Below, piece by piece: positions 53,036 through 63,755 of a stretch of DNA of 64,000 nucleotides. Source of the DNA: Geodermatophilus sp. TF02-6 (GTDB lineage Bacteria > Actinomycetota > Actinomycetes > Mycobacteriales > Geodermatophilaceae); assembly GCF_003319115.1 (NCBI RefSeq), contig NZ_QOHF01000007.1, positions 124,001 to 188,000 of the forward strand. Direction: 5' to 3'. How positions within the stretch are numbered: the stretch's first letter is position 1; every line of letters starts with the position of its first letter. The notes below the pieces were generated by a model that saw only the letters and a list, made by a program, of their open reading frames with translations, was not told the origin of the DNA and did not search any database. Made by a program: the position numbers and the translations under genes.

Positions 53036-53067
53036 CGGTCCATCGTAGGGGCGCGGGACAGCCTCCA

Positions 53068-53141
53068 CCGAGGACGACGGGGGACGGCCGCGTCCCGGGC
53101 ACCGCCCCGAGCCTGCGAGGGGTGGGGAGGACGGGGTCCTC
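53068..53141. repeat. intergenic palindromic repeat, copy 6
   Basis: It directly follows the ftsK stop codon. GAGGAC (53079) pairs with GTCCTC near 53137, GGGACG-GCCG-CGTCCC forms an inner stem, and the core CGAGCCTGCGAGGGGTGGGG is at 53108-53127. Probably the ftsK terminator, before rimO. Confidence 0.75.
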
Positions 53142-55685
<2,544 letters not shown>

Positions 55686-55839
55686 GCACCAGACGGTAAT
55701 GGCCGCAGGTGCGCCGAAACGGCAAGCCACGCCCCGTGTCCGCGACCTGCGGTCGGGGGTGTGCCGACGCGCGGTGCGGTTCAGCACGGGAGCTGGCCCA
55801 CCCCGGTGTGGCGCGGAGGCGCTGCACGGTAGGTGGGGC

Positions 55840-56028
55840 GTGGTCGACCTCGACGACGTCGTCGCCTGCGCCCGGTACCTCGCCGACGTCTACGCCGAAC
55901 GCTCGCCGATCTCGCCCCAGCCGACCCCGTCGGACGATCATGGAGTCCGAGATACGACTGAAGGGCCCCTGCAGCGGGGCCGTCAGACCTCGAGGACGGT
56001 GGGGATGATCATCGGGCGGCGGCGGTAG
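55840..56028 (+). CDS. possible small acidic ORF antisense to the RNase J end
   Basis: In the 297-bp gap upstream of ftsK, a GTG after AGGTGGGG opens a 62-residue frame ([20 protein letters not shown], then [11 protein letters not shown]). The first 30 residues have a plausible helical composition. However, the last third overlaps the RNase J terminator and 3' end, where composition turns shadow-like. It could instead be a decayed gene start. Confidence 0.25.
   Translation: MVDLDDVVACARYLADVYAERSPISPQPTPSDDHGVRDTTEGPLQRGRQTSRTVGMIIGRRR
55964..55981. terminator. short hairpin after RNase J
   Basis: GGCCCC (55964-55969) pairs with GGGGCC (55976-55981). It abuts the RNase J stop codon and resembles the outer stems of the palindromic repeat family. 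Confidence 0.55.
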
Positions 56029-57683
56029 GTGTCCGACACCCACTTGCCGATCGTCCGGCGGATCACCTGGGAGAGCCGGTGCGGGTCGGTCTCGCCGTCG
56101 GCCAGGGTGCGCCGCAGGCTCTCCTCGACCAGCTGCAGCGCCGGGTCGAACACCGACGGGTCGTCGGAGAACCCGCGGGCGGACAGGTGCACCGGCCGGA
56201 CGATGGTGCCGGTCGAGGGCTCGATGACGACGGTGAGCGCGACGAACCCCTCGTCGCCGAGTATCCGCCGCTCCTGCAGCGACTCCTCCCCCACGTCGCC
56301 GACGTTGAGCCCGTCGACGTAGACGTCGCCCACCGGCACCGAGCCGGTGATCGTCGCCTTGCCGTCGACGAGGTCGACGACGACGCCGTTCTCGGCGAGC
56401 AGCACGCGGTCGGCCGGCATGCCGGTCTGCTCGGCCAGCGCGGCGTGCGCGCGCAGGTGCCGCCACTCGCCGTGCACCGGCATCAGGTGGCGCGGTTTGG
56501 CCACGTTGAGCAGGGTGCGCAGCTCGCCCGCCGGGGCGTGGCCGGAGACGTGCACCATCGCCGTCTCCTTATGGACCACGGTGGCGCCGAGGCGGGCCAG
56601 CTGGTTGATCACCCGGTAGACGGCGGTCTCGTTGCCCGGCACCAGCGAGGAGGCCAGCACGATGGTGTCGCCGGCCTCGATGGTCACCTGGTGGTGCTCG
56701 CCGCGGGCCATGCGGCCCAGAGCGGACAGCGGCTCCCCCTGCGAGCCGGTGCTGATGAGCACCACCTGCTCGGGCGGCATCGCCGTCGCCTCGTCCAGGC
56801 CCACCATGAGGCCCGGCGCCACCCGCAGCAGGCCGAGGTCGCGGGCCACCCCCATGTTGCGGACCATCGAGCGGCCGACGAAGGCGACCTTGCGCCCGTG
56901 CATCTCCGCGGCGTCGAGCACCTGCTGGATGCGGTGCACGTGGCTGGCGAAGCTGGAGACGATCAGCCGCTGGGTGGCGCGGCGGAAGACGTCCTCGAGC
57001 ACCGGGCCGATGGCCCGCTCCGAGACGACGAACCCGGGCACCTCGGCGTTGGTGGAGTCGGCCAGCAGCAGGTCGATGCCCTCCAGCCCCAGCCGGGCGA
57101 ACGCGCCCAGGTCGGTGAGGACGCCGTCGAGCGGCAGCTGGTCCATCTTGAAGTCGCCGGTGTGCACCAGGACCCCGGCCGGGGTGTGGACGGCGACGGC
57201 GAGCGCGTCGGGGATCGAGTGGTTGACCGCGATGAACTCGCAGTGGAACGGGCCGGCGACGTGGTCGTCCCCGGCGGCCACCTCGACCGTGACCGGGTCG
57301 AGCCGGTGCTCGCGCAGCTTGGCCTTGACCAGGGCGAGGGTGAACCGCGAGCCGACCAGCGGGATGTCGCCGCGCATGCGCAGCAGGTACGGGATGGCGC
57401 CGATGTGGTCCTCGTGCCCGTGGGTGAGGACGACCGCGGCGATGTCGTCGAGCCGGTGCTCGACGACCCCGAAGTCCGGCAGGATCAGGTCGACGCCGGG
57501 TTGCTCGGCCTCCGGGAACAGCACGCCGCAGTCGATGACCAACAGCGCGCCGTCGAACTCGAGGACGGCCGTGTTGCGGCCGATCTCGCCGAGCCCGCCC
57601 AGCGCCATGACCCGCAGGCCGCCGGCCGGCAGCGGAGGGGGAGCCTGCAGGTCCAGGTGCGGCTGGGCGGTCGGTGCGGTCAC
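55983..57683 (-). CDS. rnj: ribonuclease J
   Basis: A 566-residue metallo-beta-lactamase RNase with 5' exo- and endonuclease activity in RNA maturation and decay. The metal-binding motif HGHEDH is at residues 88-93. Other elements are LADSTNAEVPGFVVSE, ISTGSQGEPLSALGRMARG and HVSGHAPAGE. The GTG at 57683 overlaps the dapA stop (GTGA), so the two are coupled, a conserved dapA-rnj pair in actinobacteria. Confidence 0.97.
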   Translation of the reverse strand: MTAPTAQPHLDLQAPPPLPAGGLRVMALGGLGEIGRNTAVLEFDGALLVIDCGVLFPEAEQPGVDLILPDFGVVEHRLDDIAAVVLTHGHEDHIGAIPYLLRMRGDIPLVGSRFTLALVKAKLREHRLDPVTVEVAAGDDHVAGPFHCEFIAVNHSIPDALAVAVHTPAGVLVHTGDFKMDQLPLDGVLTDLGAFARLGLEGIDLLLADSTNAEVPGFVVSERAIGPVLEDVFRRATQRLIVSSFASHVHRIQQVLDAAEMHGRKVAFVGRSMVRNMGVARDLGLLRVAPGLMVGLDEATAMPPEQVVLISTGSQGEPLSALGRMARGEHHQVTIEAGDTIVLASSLVPGNETAVYRVINQLARLGATVVHKETAMVHVSGHAPAGELRTLLNVAKPRHLMPVHGEWRHLRAHAALAEQTGMPADRVLLAENGVVVDLVDGKATITGSVPVGDVYVDGLNVGDVGEESLQERRILGDEGFVALTVVIEPSTGTIVRPVHLSARGFSDDPSVFDPALQLVEESLRRTLADGETDPHRLSQVIRRTIGKWVSDTYRRRPMIIPTVLEV

Positions 57684-58576
57684 AGGTGGATGCCTCCTGC
57701 GGCGAGGTCGGTGCGCAGGCGCTCGACCTGCTCGGGGGTGGCGTCGACCAGAGGCGGGCGCACCGGGCCGGCGGGCAGGCCGAGTTCCTTCAGCGCGGCC
57801 TTGACCAGGATGACGCCCTGGGTGCGGAAGATGCCGGTGTAGACCGGCAGCAGGCTCTCGTTGACCGCCCGGGCCTTGACCAGGTCGCCGGACTCGACGG
57901 CGGCGATCAGCTCGGCCAGCCGCGGCCCGACCAGGTGGCCGACGACGCTGACCACGCCGACCGCGCCGAGGGCCAGCAGCGGCAGGTTGAGCATGTCCTC
58001 GCCGCTGTAGTACGCCAGGTCGGTGCGGGCGAGGGTCCAGGCGATCGAGCCGAGGTCGCCCTTGGCGTCCTTGACCGCCACGATCCGCGGGTGCTCGGCG
58101 GCCCGCACCAGCGTCTCCACCTCGATGGGGACGACGGTGCGCGGCGGGATGTCGTAGAGCATCACCGGCAGGTCGGTCGAGTCGGCGACCGCGGTGAAGT
58201 GGCGCAGCAGGCCGGCCTGGGGCGGCTTGTTGTAGTAGGGGGTGACGACCATGAGGCCGTGGGCCCCGAGCCGCTCGGCGTCGCGGGCCTTGTCGATGGA
58301 GTGGGCGGTGTCGTTGGTGCCGACACCCGCGACGACGGTCGCCCGGTCCCCCACGGCGTCGAGCACTGCCTCCAGGACGGCCCGCTGCTCGGCGTCGCCG
58401 GTCGTCGGCGACTCCCCCGTCGTCCCGAGCACGACCAGACCGTCGTGGGCCTGTCGGTCCACCAGGTGCGCGGCCAGCTCCTGCGCCCCGGCGAGGTCGA
58501 TCGAGCCGTCCTCGGCGAACGGGGTCACCATCGCCGTGAGCACACGGCCGAAGGGCCGGGCGGGGTCGGAGGTCAT
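57680..58576 (-). CDS. dapA: 4-hydroxy-tetrahydrodipicolinate synthase
   Basis: A 298-residue aldolase of lysine/diaminopimelate synthesis. The Schiff-base lysine is Lys169 (VAVKDAKGD). Tyr141 (LYDIPPRT) and Tyr115 (PYYNKPP) complete the active site, and GTTGES binds pyruvate. It lies between folA and rnj and supplies the path completed by DapF in this window. Confidence 0.97.
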   Translation of the reverse strand: MTSDPARPFGRVLTAMVTPFAEDGSIDLAGAQELAAHLVDRQAHDGLVVLGTTGESPTTGDAEQRAVLEAVLDAVGDRATVVAGVGTNDTAHSIDKARDAERLGAHGLMVVTPYYNKPPQAGLLRHFTAVADSTDLPVMLYDIPPRTVVPIEVETLVRAAEHPRIVAVKDAKGDLGSIAWTLARTDLAYYSGEDMLNLPLLALGAVGVVSVVGHLVGPRLAELIAAVESGDLVKARAVNESLLPVYTGIFRTQGVILVKAALKELGLPAGPVRPPLVDATPEQVERLRTDLAAGGIHL

Positions 58577-58585
58577 GGGGTGAAT

Positions 58586-59155
58586 CTACCGAGCCTGCCG
58601 CGCCCGGCCGGTCGCCGGCGCAGCGGCTGCGGCGGGCGCCGTCGTCCCCCGCCGGTACTCCGACACCGCGTACCGCAGCCCGGTGACCGACGTCGCCCAG
58701 CCGGCGGCCGGCTCGCGGGACACCCGCTGCCACTCCGGGCCCAGCGCCGGCGCGCAGGTGTCGCCGTCGACCCGGGTGTCGACGCGGGTGACCACGATCC
58801 GGTCGGCGTGCGGCAGGAACGCGGCGTAGACCCGGCCGCCGCCGACCACCCACAGGTCACCGCGGTGCTCCAGCGCCCCCTCGACCGAGCCGGCTCGGGA
58901 GGCGCCGTCGGCCGACCAGGACGGGTCGGTCGTGAGGACGACGTTGCGGCGCCCGGGCAGCGGGCGGAACCGCTCGGGCAGCGACTCCCAGGTGCGCCGG
59001 CCCATGACGACGGTCGAACCCGTGGTGAGGGTACGGAACAGCGCGAGGTCCTCGGGCAGGTGCCAGGGCAGGCGGCCGTCGGCGCCGATGACCCCGCCCT
59101 CGGCCTGCGCCCAGATCAGGGCGACGCTCCTGGGTGACCTCGTCGGCTCGGTCAC
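58586..59155 (-). CDS. folA: dihydrofolate reductase
   Basis: A 189-residue DHFR that regenerates tetrahydrofolate after ThyA. The N-terminal motif VALIWAQAEGGVIGADGRLP and PWHLPEDLALFR are present, with VVMGRRTWESLP and WVVGGGRVYAAFL. The tail is Ala/Arg-rich and extra. The GTG start lies three bases after the thyA stop codon, so the two are coupled. Confidence 0.96.
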   Translation of the reverse strand: MTEPTRSPRSVALIWAQAEGGVIGADGRLPWHLPEDLALFRTLTTGSTVVMGRRTWESLPERFRPLPGRRNVVLTTDPSWSADGASRAGSVEGALEHRGDLWVVGGGRVYAAFLPHADRIVVTRVDTRVDGDTCAPALGPEWQRVSREPAAGWATSVTGLRYAVSEYRRGTTAPAAAAAPATGRARQAR

Positions 59156-59158
59156 CGC

Positions 59159-59977
59159 TCACACCGCCACCGCGGCGCGGATGGCCGGGTGGTGGCGGTA
59201 GTCGCGCAGCGTGAGGTGCTCGTAGGCGTAGTCGAACAGCGAGGGCGCCGGCGCCAGCTCGAGGGTCGGGAACGGCAGCACCTCGCGGGAGAGCTGCTCG
59301 GTGACCTGGTCGACGTGGTTGCGGTAGACGTGACAGTCCCCGCCCACCCAGATGAACTCACCGGGGGCCAGCCCGACCTGGGCGGCGACCATGCGGGTGA
59401 GCAGCGCGTAGCTGGCGATGTTGAACGGCACGCCGAGGAACATGTCCGCGCTGCGCTGGTAGAGCTGGCAGGACAGCCGCCCGTCGGCGACGTGGAACTG
59501 GAACAGCGCGTGGCACGGGGCCAGCGCCATCTCCGGCAGGGCGGCCACGTTCCACGCCGAGACGACCATGCGCCGGGAGTCGGGGTCGGTGCGCAGGGTC
59601 TCCAGGACGGCGGAGATCTGGTCGACGTGCCCGCCGTCCGGCGTCGGCCACGACCGCCACTGGACGCCGTAGACCGGGCCCAGCTCGCCCTCGGGTGAGG
59701 CCCACTCGTCCCAGATGCTCACCGCGTTGTCCTGCAGCCAGCGCACGTTGCCGTCGCCGCGGAGGAACCACAGCAGCTCGTAGGCGACCGACCGGAAGTG
59801 CACCGACTTCGTGGTGACGAGCGGGAAGCGCTCGGCGAGGTCGTAGCGGAGCCGCTCGCCGAAGAGGCTGACCGTGCCGGTCCCCGTCCGGTCGGTCTTG
59901 GGGCTGCCCTGCTCGAGCACCCGGCGCAGCAGGTCCTCGTACTGGGTGTCGATCGGGCCGTCGGTCGTGCTCGCCAC
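59159..59977 (-). CDS. thyA: thymidylate synthase
   Basis: A 272-residue ThyA converting dUMP to dTMP with methylene-tetrahydrofolate. The catalytic Cys155 lies in [29 protein letters not shown] and [20 protein letters not shown] are characteristic. The GTG at 59977 puts the conserved TQYEDLL near the N-terminus. It forms an operon with folA. Confidence 0.97.
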   Translation of the reverse strand: MASTTDGPIDTQYEDLLRRVLEQGSPKTDRTGTGTVSLFGERLRYDLAERFPLVTTKSVHFRSVAYELLWFLRGDGNVRWLQDNAVSIWDEWASPEGELGPVYGVQWRSWPTPDGGHVDQISAVLETLRTDPDSRRMVVSAWNVAALPEMALAPCHALFQFHVADGRLSCQLYQRSADMFLGVPFNIASYALLTRMVAAQVGLAPGEFIWVGGDCHVYRNHVDQVTEQLSREVLPFPTLELAPAPSLFDYAYEHLTLRDYRHHPAIRAAVAV

Positions 59978-60039
59978 GCGCCCGAGGGTACGGCCGGGCA
60001 CCGACGACCCCGGCCGCGACACCGGTCAGACTCGGACCC

Positions 60040-60447
60040 GTGGACCCGTGGAGCGCGCTGGCCGCGGTCGTCGGCGGGCTGCTCCTGCTGTGGGGCGTCC
60101 TCCTGCTGCTGCTGTGGCGGGCCCGGCCGGCGGAGCTCACCGTGCGTGAGGCGCTGCGCCTGCTGCCCGACCTCGTGCGCCTGGTCCGCCGGCTCGCTGC
60201 CGACCGCGCCCTGCCCCGCGGGGTGCGGCTGCGGCTGTGGCTGCTGCTGGCCTACCTGCTCTCCCCGGTGGACCTCGTGCCCGACGTCGTCCCGGTGCTC
60301 GGCTACGCCGACGACGTCGTGGTCGTCGCGCTGGCGCTGCGCTCGGTGGTCCGCTCGGCCGGCGCGCCGGCCCTGCAGCGCGCCTGGCCCGGCGGCGCCG
60401 CCGGGCTGACCGTCGTCCGGCGGCTGGCCGGCCTGGACGAGCACTGA
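60040..60447 (+). CDS. YkvA-like (DUF1232) membrane protein
   Basis: A 135-residue protein. An N-terminal helix (ALAAVVGGLLLLWGVLLLLL) is followed by the DUF1232 signature LLAYLLSPVDLVPDVVPVLG and YADDVVVVALALRSVVR. Function unknown; inner membrane likely. It has a GTG start, 62 bp divergent from thyA. Confidence 0.85.
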   Translation: MDPWSALAAVVGGLLLLWGVLLLLLWRARPAELTVREALRLLPDLVRLVRRLAADRALPRGVRLRLWLLLAYLLSPVDLVPDVVPVLGYADDVVVVALALRSVVRSAGAPALQRAWPGGAAGLTVVRRLAGLDEH

Positions 60448-60457
60448 CGTCTTGCTG

Positions 60458-60487
60458 TGGCGCCATGGTGGTGTCACCATGGCGCCA
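60458..60487. promoter_or_regulatory. perfect 13-bp inverted repeat at the HicB-like start codon
   Basis: TGGCGCCATGGTG (60458-60470) and CACCATGGCGCCA (60475-60487) are exact complements around a GTGT spacer. The last A of the right arm is the A of the ATG at 60487. Position and symmetry fit an autorepressor operator or a hairpin hiding the start codon. Confidence 0.7.
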
Positions 60488-60999
60488 TGGCGTCCCTGGA
60501 CCTCACCCCGCACGTCGCGGCGCTGCGCGAGGCGCTGGGCGCGGTCGCCGCGGCCGGTGGCGAGCAGACCCGCGAGACGGTGGGGCTGCTGGCCACGGGC
60601 ATGGAACCGGCGGTCCGGCTGGTGCTGCTCGACGCGTGGGCGGCCATGGCGGCGGAGGTGACCGCGGCGTGGGACGGCGGACAGGTCGACGTCCGCCTCC
60701 GCGGGGGCGGGGCGGAGGTCGTCGTCGTCCCCGACCCGGAGCACCCACCGACGGGCCCGGGGCACCCACCGGCGGGCGGAGCCCCTCCCGCCGGGGAGCA
60801 GGACGCCGAGGGCGCCGTCGCCCGGATCAGCCTGCGCCTGCCCGAGCCGCTCAAGGTCCGCGCCGAGCAGGCCGCCGCCTCCTCCGGCGCGTCGCTGAAC
60901 ACCTGGCTGGTCCGCGCCGTCGCCGCGGCCCTGCACGCGCCCCACCCGGCGCCACCCCTGCGTGGGCCGCGCCGCCTCTCCGGCTTCGCCCGCAGCTGA
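60487..60999 (+). CDS. HicB-like ribbon-helix-helix protein
   Basis: A 170-residue protein. An N-terminal helical region (HVAALREALGAVAAAGGEQT, VRLVLLDAWAAMAAEVTAAW) is followed by a Pro/Gly linker and a ribbon-helix-helix-like C-terminal segment, ARISLRLPEPLKVRAEQAAA then SLNTWLVRAVAAAL. HicB-family antitoxins have such a domain, but no HicA toxin is adjacent. It is probably a DNA-binding autoregulator of the downstream DUF4097 gene. The start is ATG 60487, or GTG 60457, which would make the inverted repeat coding. Confidence 0.75.
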   Translation: MASLDLTPHVAALREALGAVAAAGGEQTRETVGLLATGMEPAVRLVLLDAWAAMAAEVTAAWDGGQVDVRLRGGGAEVVVVPDPEHPPTGPGHPPAGGAPPAGEQDAEGAVARISLRLPEPLKVRAEQAAASSGASLNTWLVRAVAAALHAPHPAPPLRGPRRLSGFARS

Positions 61000-61020
61000 C
61001 CCACACCTCTGGAGGTCCGC

Positions 61021-61824
61021 ATGTCCGTCCGGACGTTCACCCGCGCGGTCGCCACCCCGCCGGTCGTCGAGGTCCGCAACCCGGCCGGGTCGGTCACCGT
61101 CGCCGCGGTCGAGGGCTCCACCGGGCTGTCGGTGCGGGTCGAGGCCCTCGACGAGGCCGCCGAGGAACTCCTCGACCGGGTGGTGGTCGAGGCCAGCGAG
61201 GAGCAGCCGGTGCGACTGCGGGTCGTCGTCCCCGAGCACCGGCTGTTCCGCACGCCGTCCTTCGCCGTGCGCGTGGACACCCCGGCCGGTGCCGCGGTGC
61301 TCGCGACGGTGGCCTCGGCGCGGTGCGAGCTGCGCGGCGCGCTGGGTCGGGTGGTGCTCACCTCGGCCAGCGGCGACTGCTCCGTCGAGTCCTGCGCCGA
61401 GGCACAGGTGCGCAGCGCCAGCGGCGACGTCGCCCTGGGCGCGGTCGCGGGGCCGGCGACGGTGCACGCGGCGTCCGGTGACGTCCGGCTCGGGTCGGCG
61501 GCCGGTGCGGTCGAGGTCCGGACCGCCTCCGGCGACGTCGAGGTCGGCGCGGCCGGCGGTGACCTGTCGCTGCGCACCACCTCGGGCGACGTCGAGGTCG
61601 GCAGCCTGGCCGCCGGCAGCACGCGGGTGACGTCGGTGTCCGGGGACGTGACGCTCGGCGTCCGGCCCGGCCTGCGGGTGTGGCTCGACCTCGCCAGCGT
61701 GTCCGGGCGCCTGGAGTCCGAACTCGCCGACGAGGCAGCCGGCAAGGGCGCGGCGGAGCTCACCGTGGCGGCGCGGTCGGTTTCCGGCGACGTGCGGATC
61801 CGCCGTACCGCACCGGTCGGCTGA
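61021..61824 (+). CDS. DUF4097 beta-strand repeat protein
   Basis: A 267-residue protein. From about residue 115 it consists of repeated strands with ASGDV or TSGDV cores (VRSASGDVALGAVAG, VHAASGDVRLGSAAGAVEVR, TASGDVEVGAAGGDLSLRTT), forming a right-handed beta-helix. No signal peptide, so it is probably cytoplasmic. Function unknown. It has GGAGG before the ATG, and follows the HicB-like gene by 21 bp, a pair seen in many actinobacteria. Confidence 0.88.
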   Translation: MSVRTFTRAVATPPVVEVRNPAGSVTVAAVEGSTGLSVRVEALDEAAEELLDRVVVEASEEQPVRLRVVVPEHRLFRTPSFAVRVDTPAGAAVLATVASARCELRGALGRVVLTSASGDCSVESCAEAQVRSASGDVALGAVAGPATVHAASGDVRLGSAAGAVEVRTASGDVEVGAAGGDLSLRTTSGDVEVGSLAAGSTRVTSVSGDVTLGVRPGLRVWLDLASVSGRLESELADEAAGKGAAELTVAARSVSGDVRIRRTAPVG

Positions 61825-61826
61825 CC

Positions 61827-61912
61827 CTCAGCACAGCACGACGGCTCAGCACAGCACGACGGCTCAGCGCAGCGACGGCTCAGCGCAGCGACGGCTCAGC
61901 GCAGCGCGACGG
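61827..61912. repeat. five-unit tandem repeat at the 3' end of the YcaQ-type gene
   Basis: Units of CTCAGCACAGCACGACGG (18 bp, twice), CTCAGCGCAGCGACGG (16 bp, twice) and CTCAGCGCAGCGCGACGG (once) lie back to back. On the minus strand each unit contains TGA in the same place; the last unit provides the real stop of the YcaQ-type gene, so the array arose from that gene end. Confidence 0.85.
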
Positions 61913-63104
61913 CGAGGTCGGGGGCCAGGTCGCCCCGGTCGCGGACGGCGACCGAGTCCAGCTCCAGCCAGCCGCTCATCTCGGTCAGCTCGGTGGCGAG
62001 GGCGGCGGCCACCTCGGCGCGGTCCACGCCGGGCTCGGCGAAGGCCGACTGCACCCGCAGGACGCCGGTCTGCCGGTCGGCCTTGAGGTCGACGCGAGCG
62101 ACGAGCCGGTCGCCGAGCAGGAACGGGAGCACGTAGTAGCCGTGCACCCGCCTGACCGCCGGCGTGTAGATCTCCAGCCGGAAGCGGAAGCCGAAGACGC
62201 GCTCGACGCGCGGCCGTTCCCACACCAGCGAGTCGAAGGGGCTCAGCAGCGCGCGGGCCCGGATCCAGCGGGGACGTCGGGCTGCGGGGTGCAGCCAGGC
62301 CGGCGCACCCCACCCGGCCACCTCCACCGGCAACAGCTCGCCGACGTCGGCAAGCTGGGTGATCGCGGCGCGGGCCGGAGCCGGTCTGAGCCGGAAGTAG
62401 TCGCGCAGGTCGCGCTCGGTGGCCACCCCGAGCGCGCGGGCGGCGGTGCGGACGAGCTCGCGGACGGCGTCGGCCGGTTCGGGCGTGGGAGCCCGCAGGA
62501 CCGCGGCGGGGAGCACCCGCTCGGTCAGGTCGTAGACGCGTTCGAACGCGGAGGTGCGGCCGCGGGTGGTGAGCACCCCGGTGTAGAAGAGCCACTCGAG
62601 CGCCACCTTGCCGGCGTGCCAGTTCCACATGCTGCCGGGCCGGTCGGGGCGCGGCTCGGCGAGGTCGCTGGCCTTCAGCGGCCCCGCCTCCCGCACCCGG
62701 TCGAGGACCTCGGCCACGTAGCCCGGCCGCTCCCGCTGGATGCGCACCATGGAACCCCAGGCGTGCTGCTCGGCGGCCGCCATCCGCCACCGCAGGTACG
62801 GGTGCAGCCGCACGGGGAGGAACGACGCCTCGTGCGCCCAGTACTCGAACAGCCGCCGGCGGCCGGCCAGCTCGTCGAAGGCCTCGCGGCGGTAGGGCCC
62901 CAGCCGGCTGAACGCGGGCAGGTAGTGCGACCGGGACAGCACGTTGACCGAGTCGATCTGCACCACCGCCAGGCGGTCCGTGAGCCGCCGCAGGTGCCGG
63001 CCGTCGACGACCCCGGTCGGGCGCGGGTCCGCGAAACCCTGCGCGGCGAGGGCGATGCGGCGGGCCAGCGGGGCGGAGATCCGGTCGACGGCGGGGAGAC
63101 CCAC
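61896..63104 (-). CDS. YcaQ-type winged-helix DNA-binding protein
   Basis: A 402-residue protein of the YcaQ/AlkX (COG3214) family. VQIDSVNVLSRSHYLPAFSR and EYWAHEASFLPVRLHPYLRW are signature segments, followed by a domain with DLRDYFRLRPAPARAAITQL and LLSPFDSLVWERPRVERVFG. Members of this family are DNA-binding, and some are interstrand-crosslink glycosylases. The GTG at 63104 is followed by GLPAVDRIS. It is divergent from the GNAT gene. Confidence 0.88.
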   Translation of the reverse strand: MGLPAVDRISAPLARRIALAAQGFADPRPTGVVDGRHLRRLTDRLAVVQIDSVNVLSRSHYLPAFSRLGPYRREAFDELAGRRRLFEYWAHEASFLPVRLHPYLRWRMAAAEQHAWGSMVRIQRERPGYVAEVLDRVREAGPLKASDLAEPRPDRPGSMWNWHAGKVALEWLFYTGVLTTRGRTSAFERVYDLTERVLPAAVLRAPTPEPADAVRELVRTAARALGVATERDLRDYFRLRPAPARAAITQLADVGELLPVEVAGWGAPAWLHPAARRPRWIRARALLSPFDSLVWERPRVERVFGFRFRLEIYTPAVRRVHGYYVLPFLLGDRLVARVDLKADRQTGVLRVQSAFAEPGVDRAEVAAALATELTEMSGWLELDSVAVRDRGDLAPDLAVALR

Positions 63105-63173
63105 GGACGCCGATCCTGCCTGCCGGGTCCGACAGCGCCGGACGGCACCCTCCGCCCGCCTACGCTGCCGTCC

Positions 63174-63755
63174 GTGGAGCCGACCTCGCCGTTCCCGCGC
63201 CTGACCGGCACGGCCGAGGTGTCGGTCCGCCCGGCCCGACCGCAGGACGCCGCCGCGATCGCGCGCGTCCAGCTGGTCACCTGGCGGACGGCCTACCGCA
63301 CGGTGCTGCCCCGCGAGGTCCTCGACGGGTGGGACGAGCACGCGGCCACGGACACCTGGCGGGCCGCCGCGGCGGCGCCGCCGACGCCGGCGCACGGGGT
63401 GCTGGTGGCCCTCGAGCGGGACACCGTCGTCGGCTTCGCCGCCTACGGCCCGCCAGACCCCGCGGACGACGACTCCCGTCCCACGACGGAGGTCGCCACG
63501 CTGCTGGTGGAGCCGCGGTGGGGACGCCGCGGGCACGGCAGCCGGCTGCTGGCCGCGGTCGCCGACCTGGCCCTCGCGGGGGGTAGTGCCCGTCTGCAGA
63601 CGTGGTTGCCGGAACAGGACGCCGTGTCCGGGGGCTTCTTCGAGTCGGCCGGTTGGGGCCAGGACGGCTGGGTGCGCACGCTCGACACCGGCGGTACGCC
63701 GCTGCGCGAGGTCCGCTGGCATGCGCTGCTGGAGGAGACGGACGGGAGTCGATGA
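63174..63755 (+). CDS. GNAT N-acetyltransferase
   Basis: A 193-residue acetyltransferase. VRPARPQDAAAIARVQLVTW opens the GNAT fold, and the acetyl-CoA loop is EPRWGRRGHGSRLLAAVADL. Substrate unknown. The GTG at 63174 is 69 bp divergent from the YcaQ gene. Its stop overlaps the next start as ATGA. Confidence 0.9.
   Translation: MEPTSPFPRLTGTAEVSVRPARPQDAAAIARVQLVTWRTAYRTVLPREVLDGWDEHAATDTWRAAAAAPPTPAHGVLVALERDTVVGFAAYGPPDPADDDSRPTTEVATLLVEPRWGRRGHGSRLLAAVADLALAGGSARLQTWLPEQDAVSGGFFESAGWGQDGWVRTLDTGGTPLREVRWHALLEETDGSR

Noticed and set aside
60040-60447. YkvA-like protein as HicA toxin partner
   Set aside because: It has a membrane helix and DUF1232 signature, unlike the small double-stranded-RNA-binding fold of HicA.
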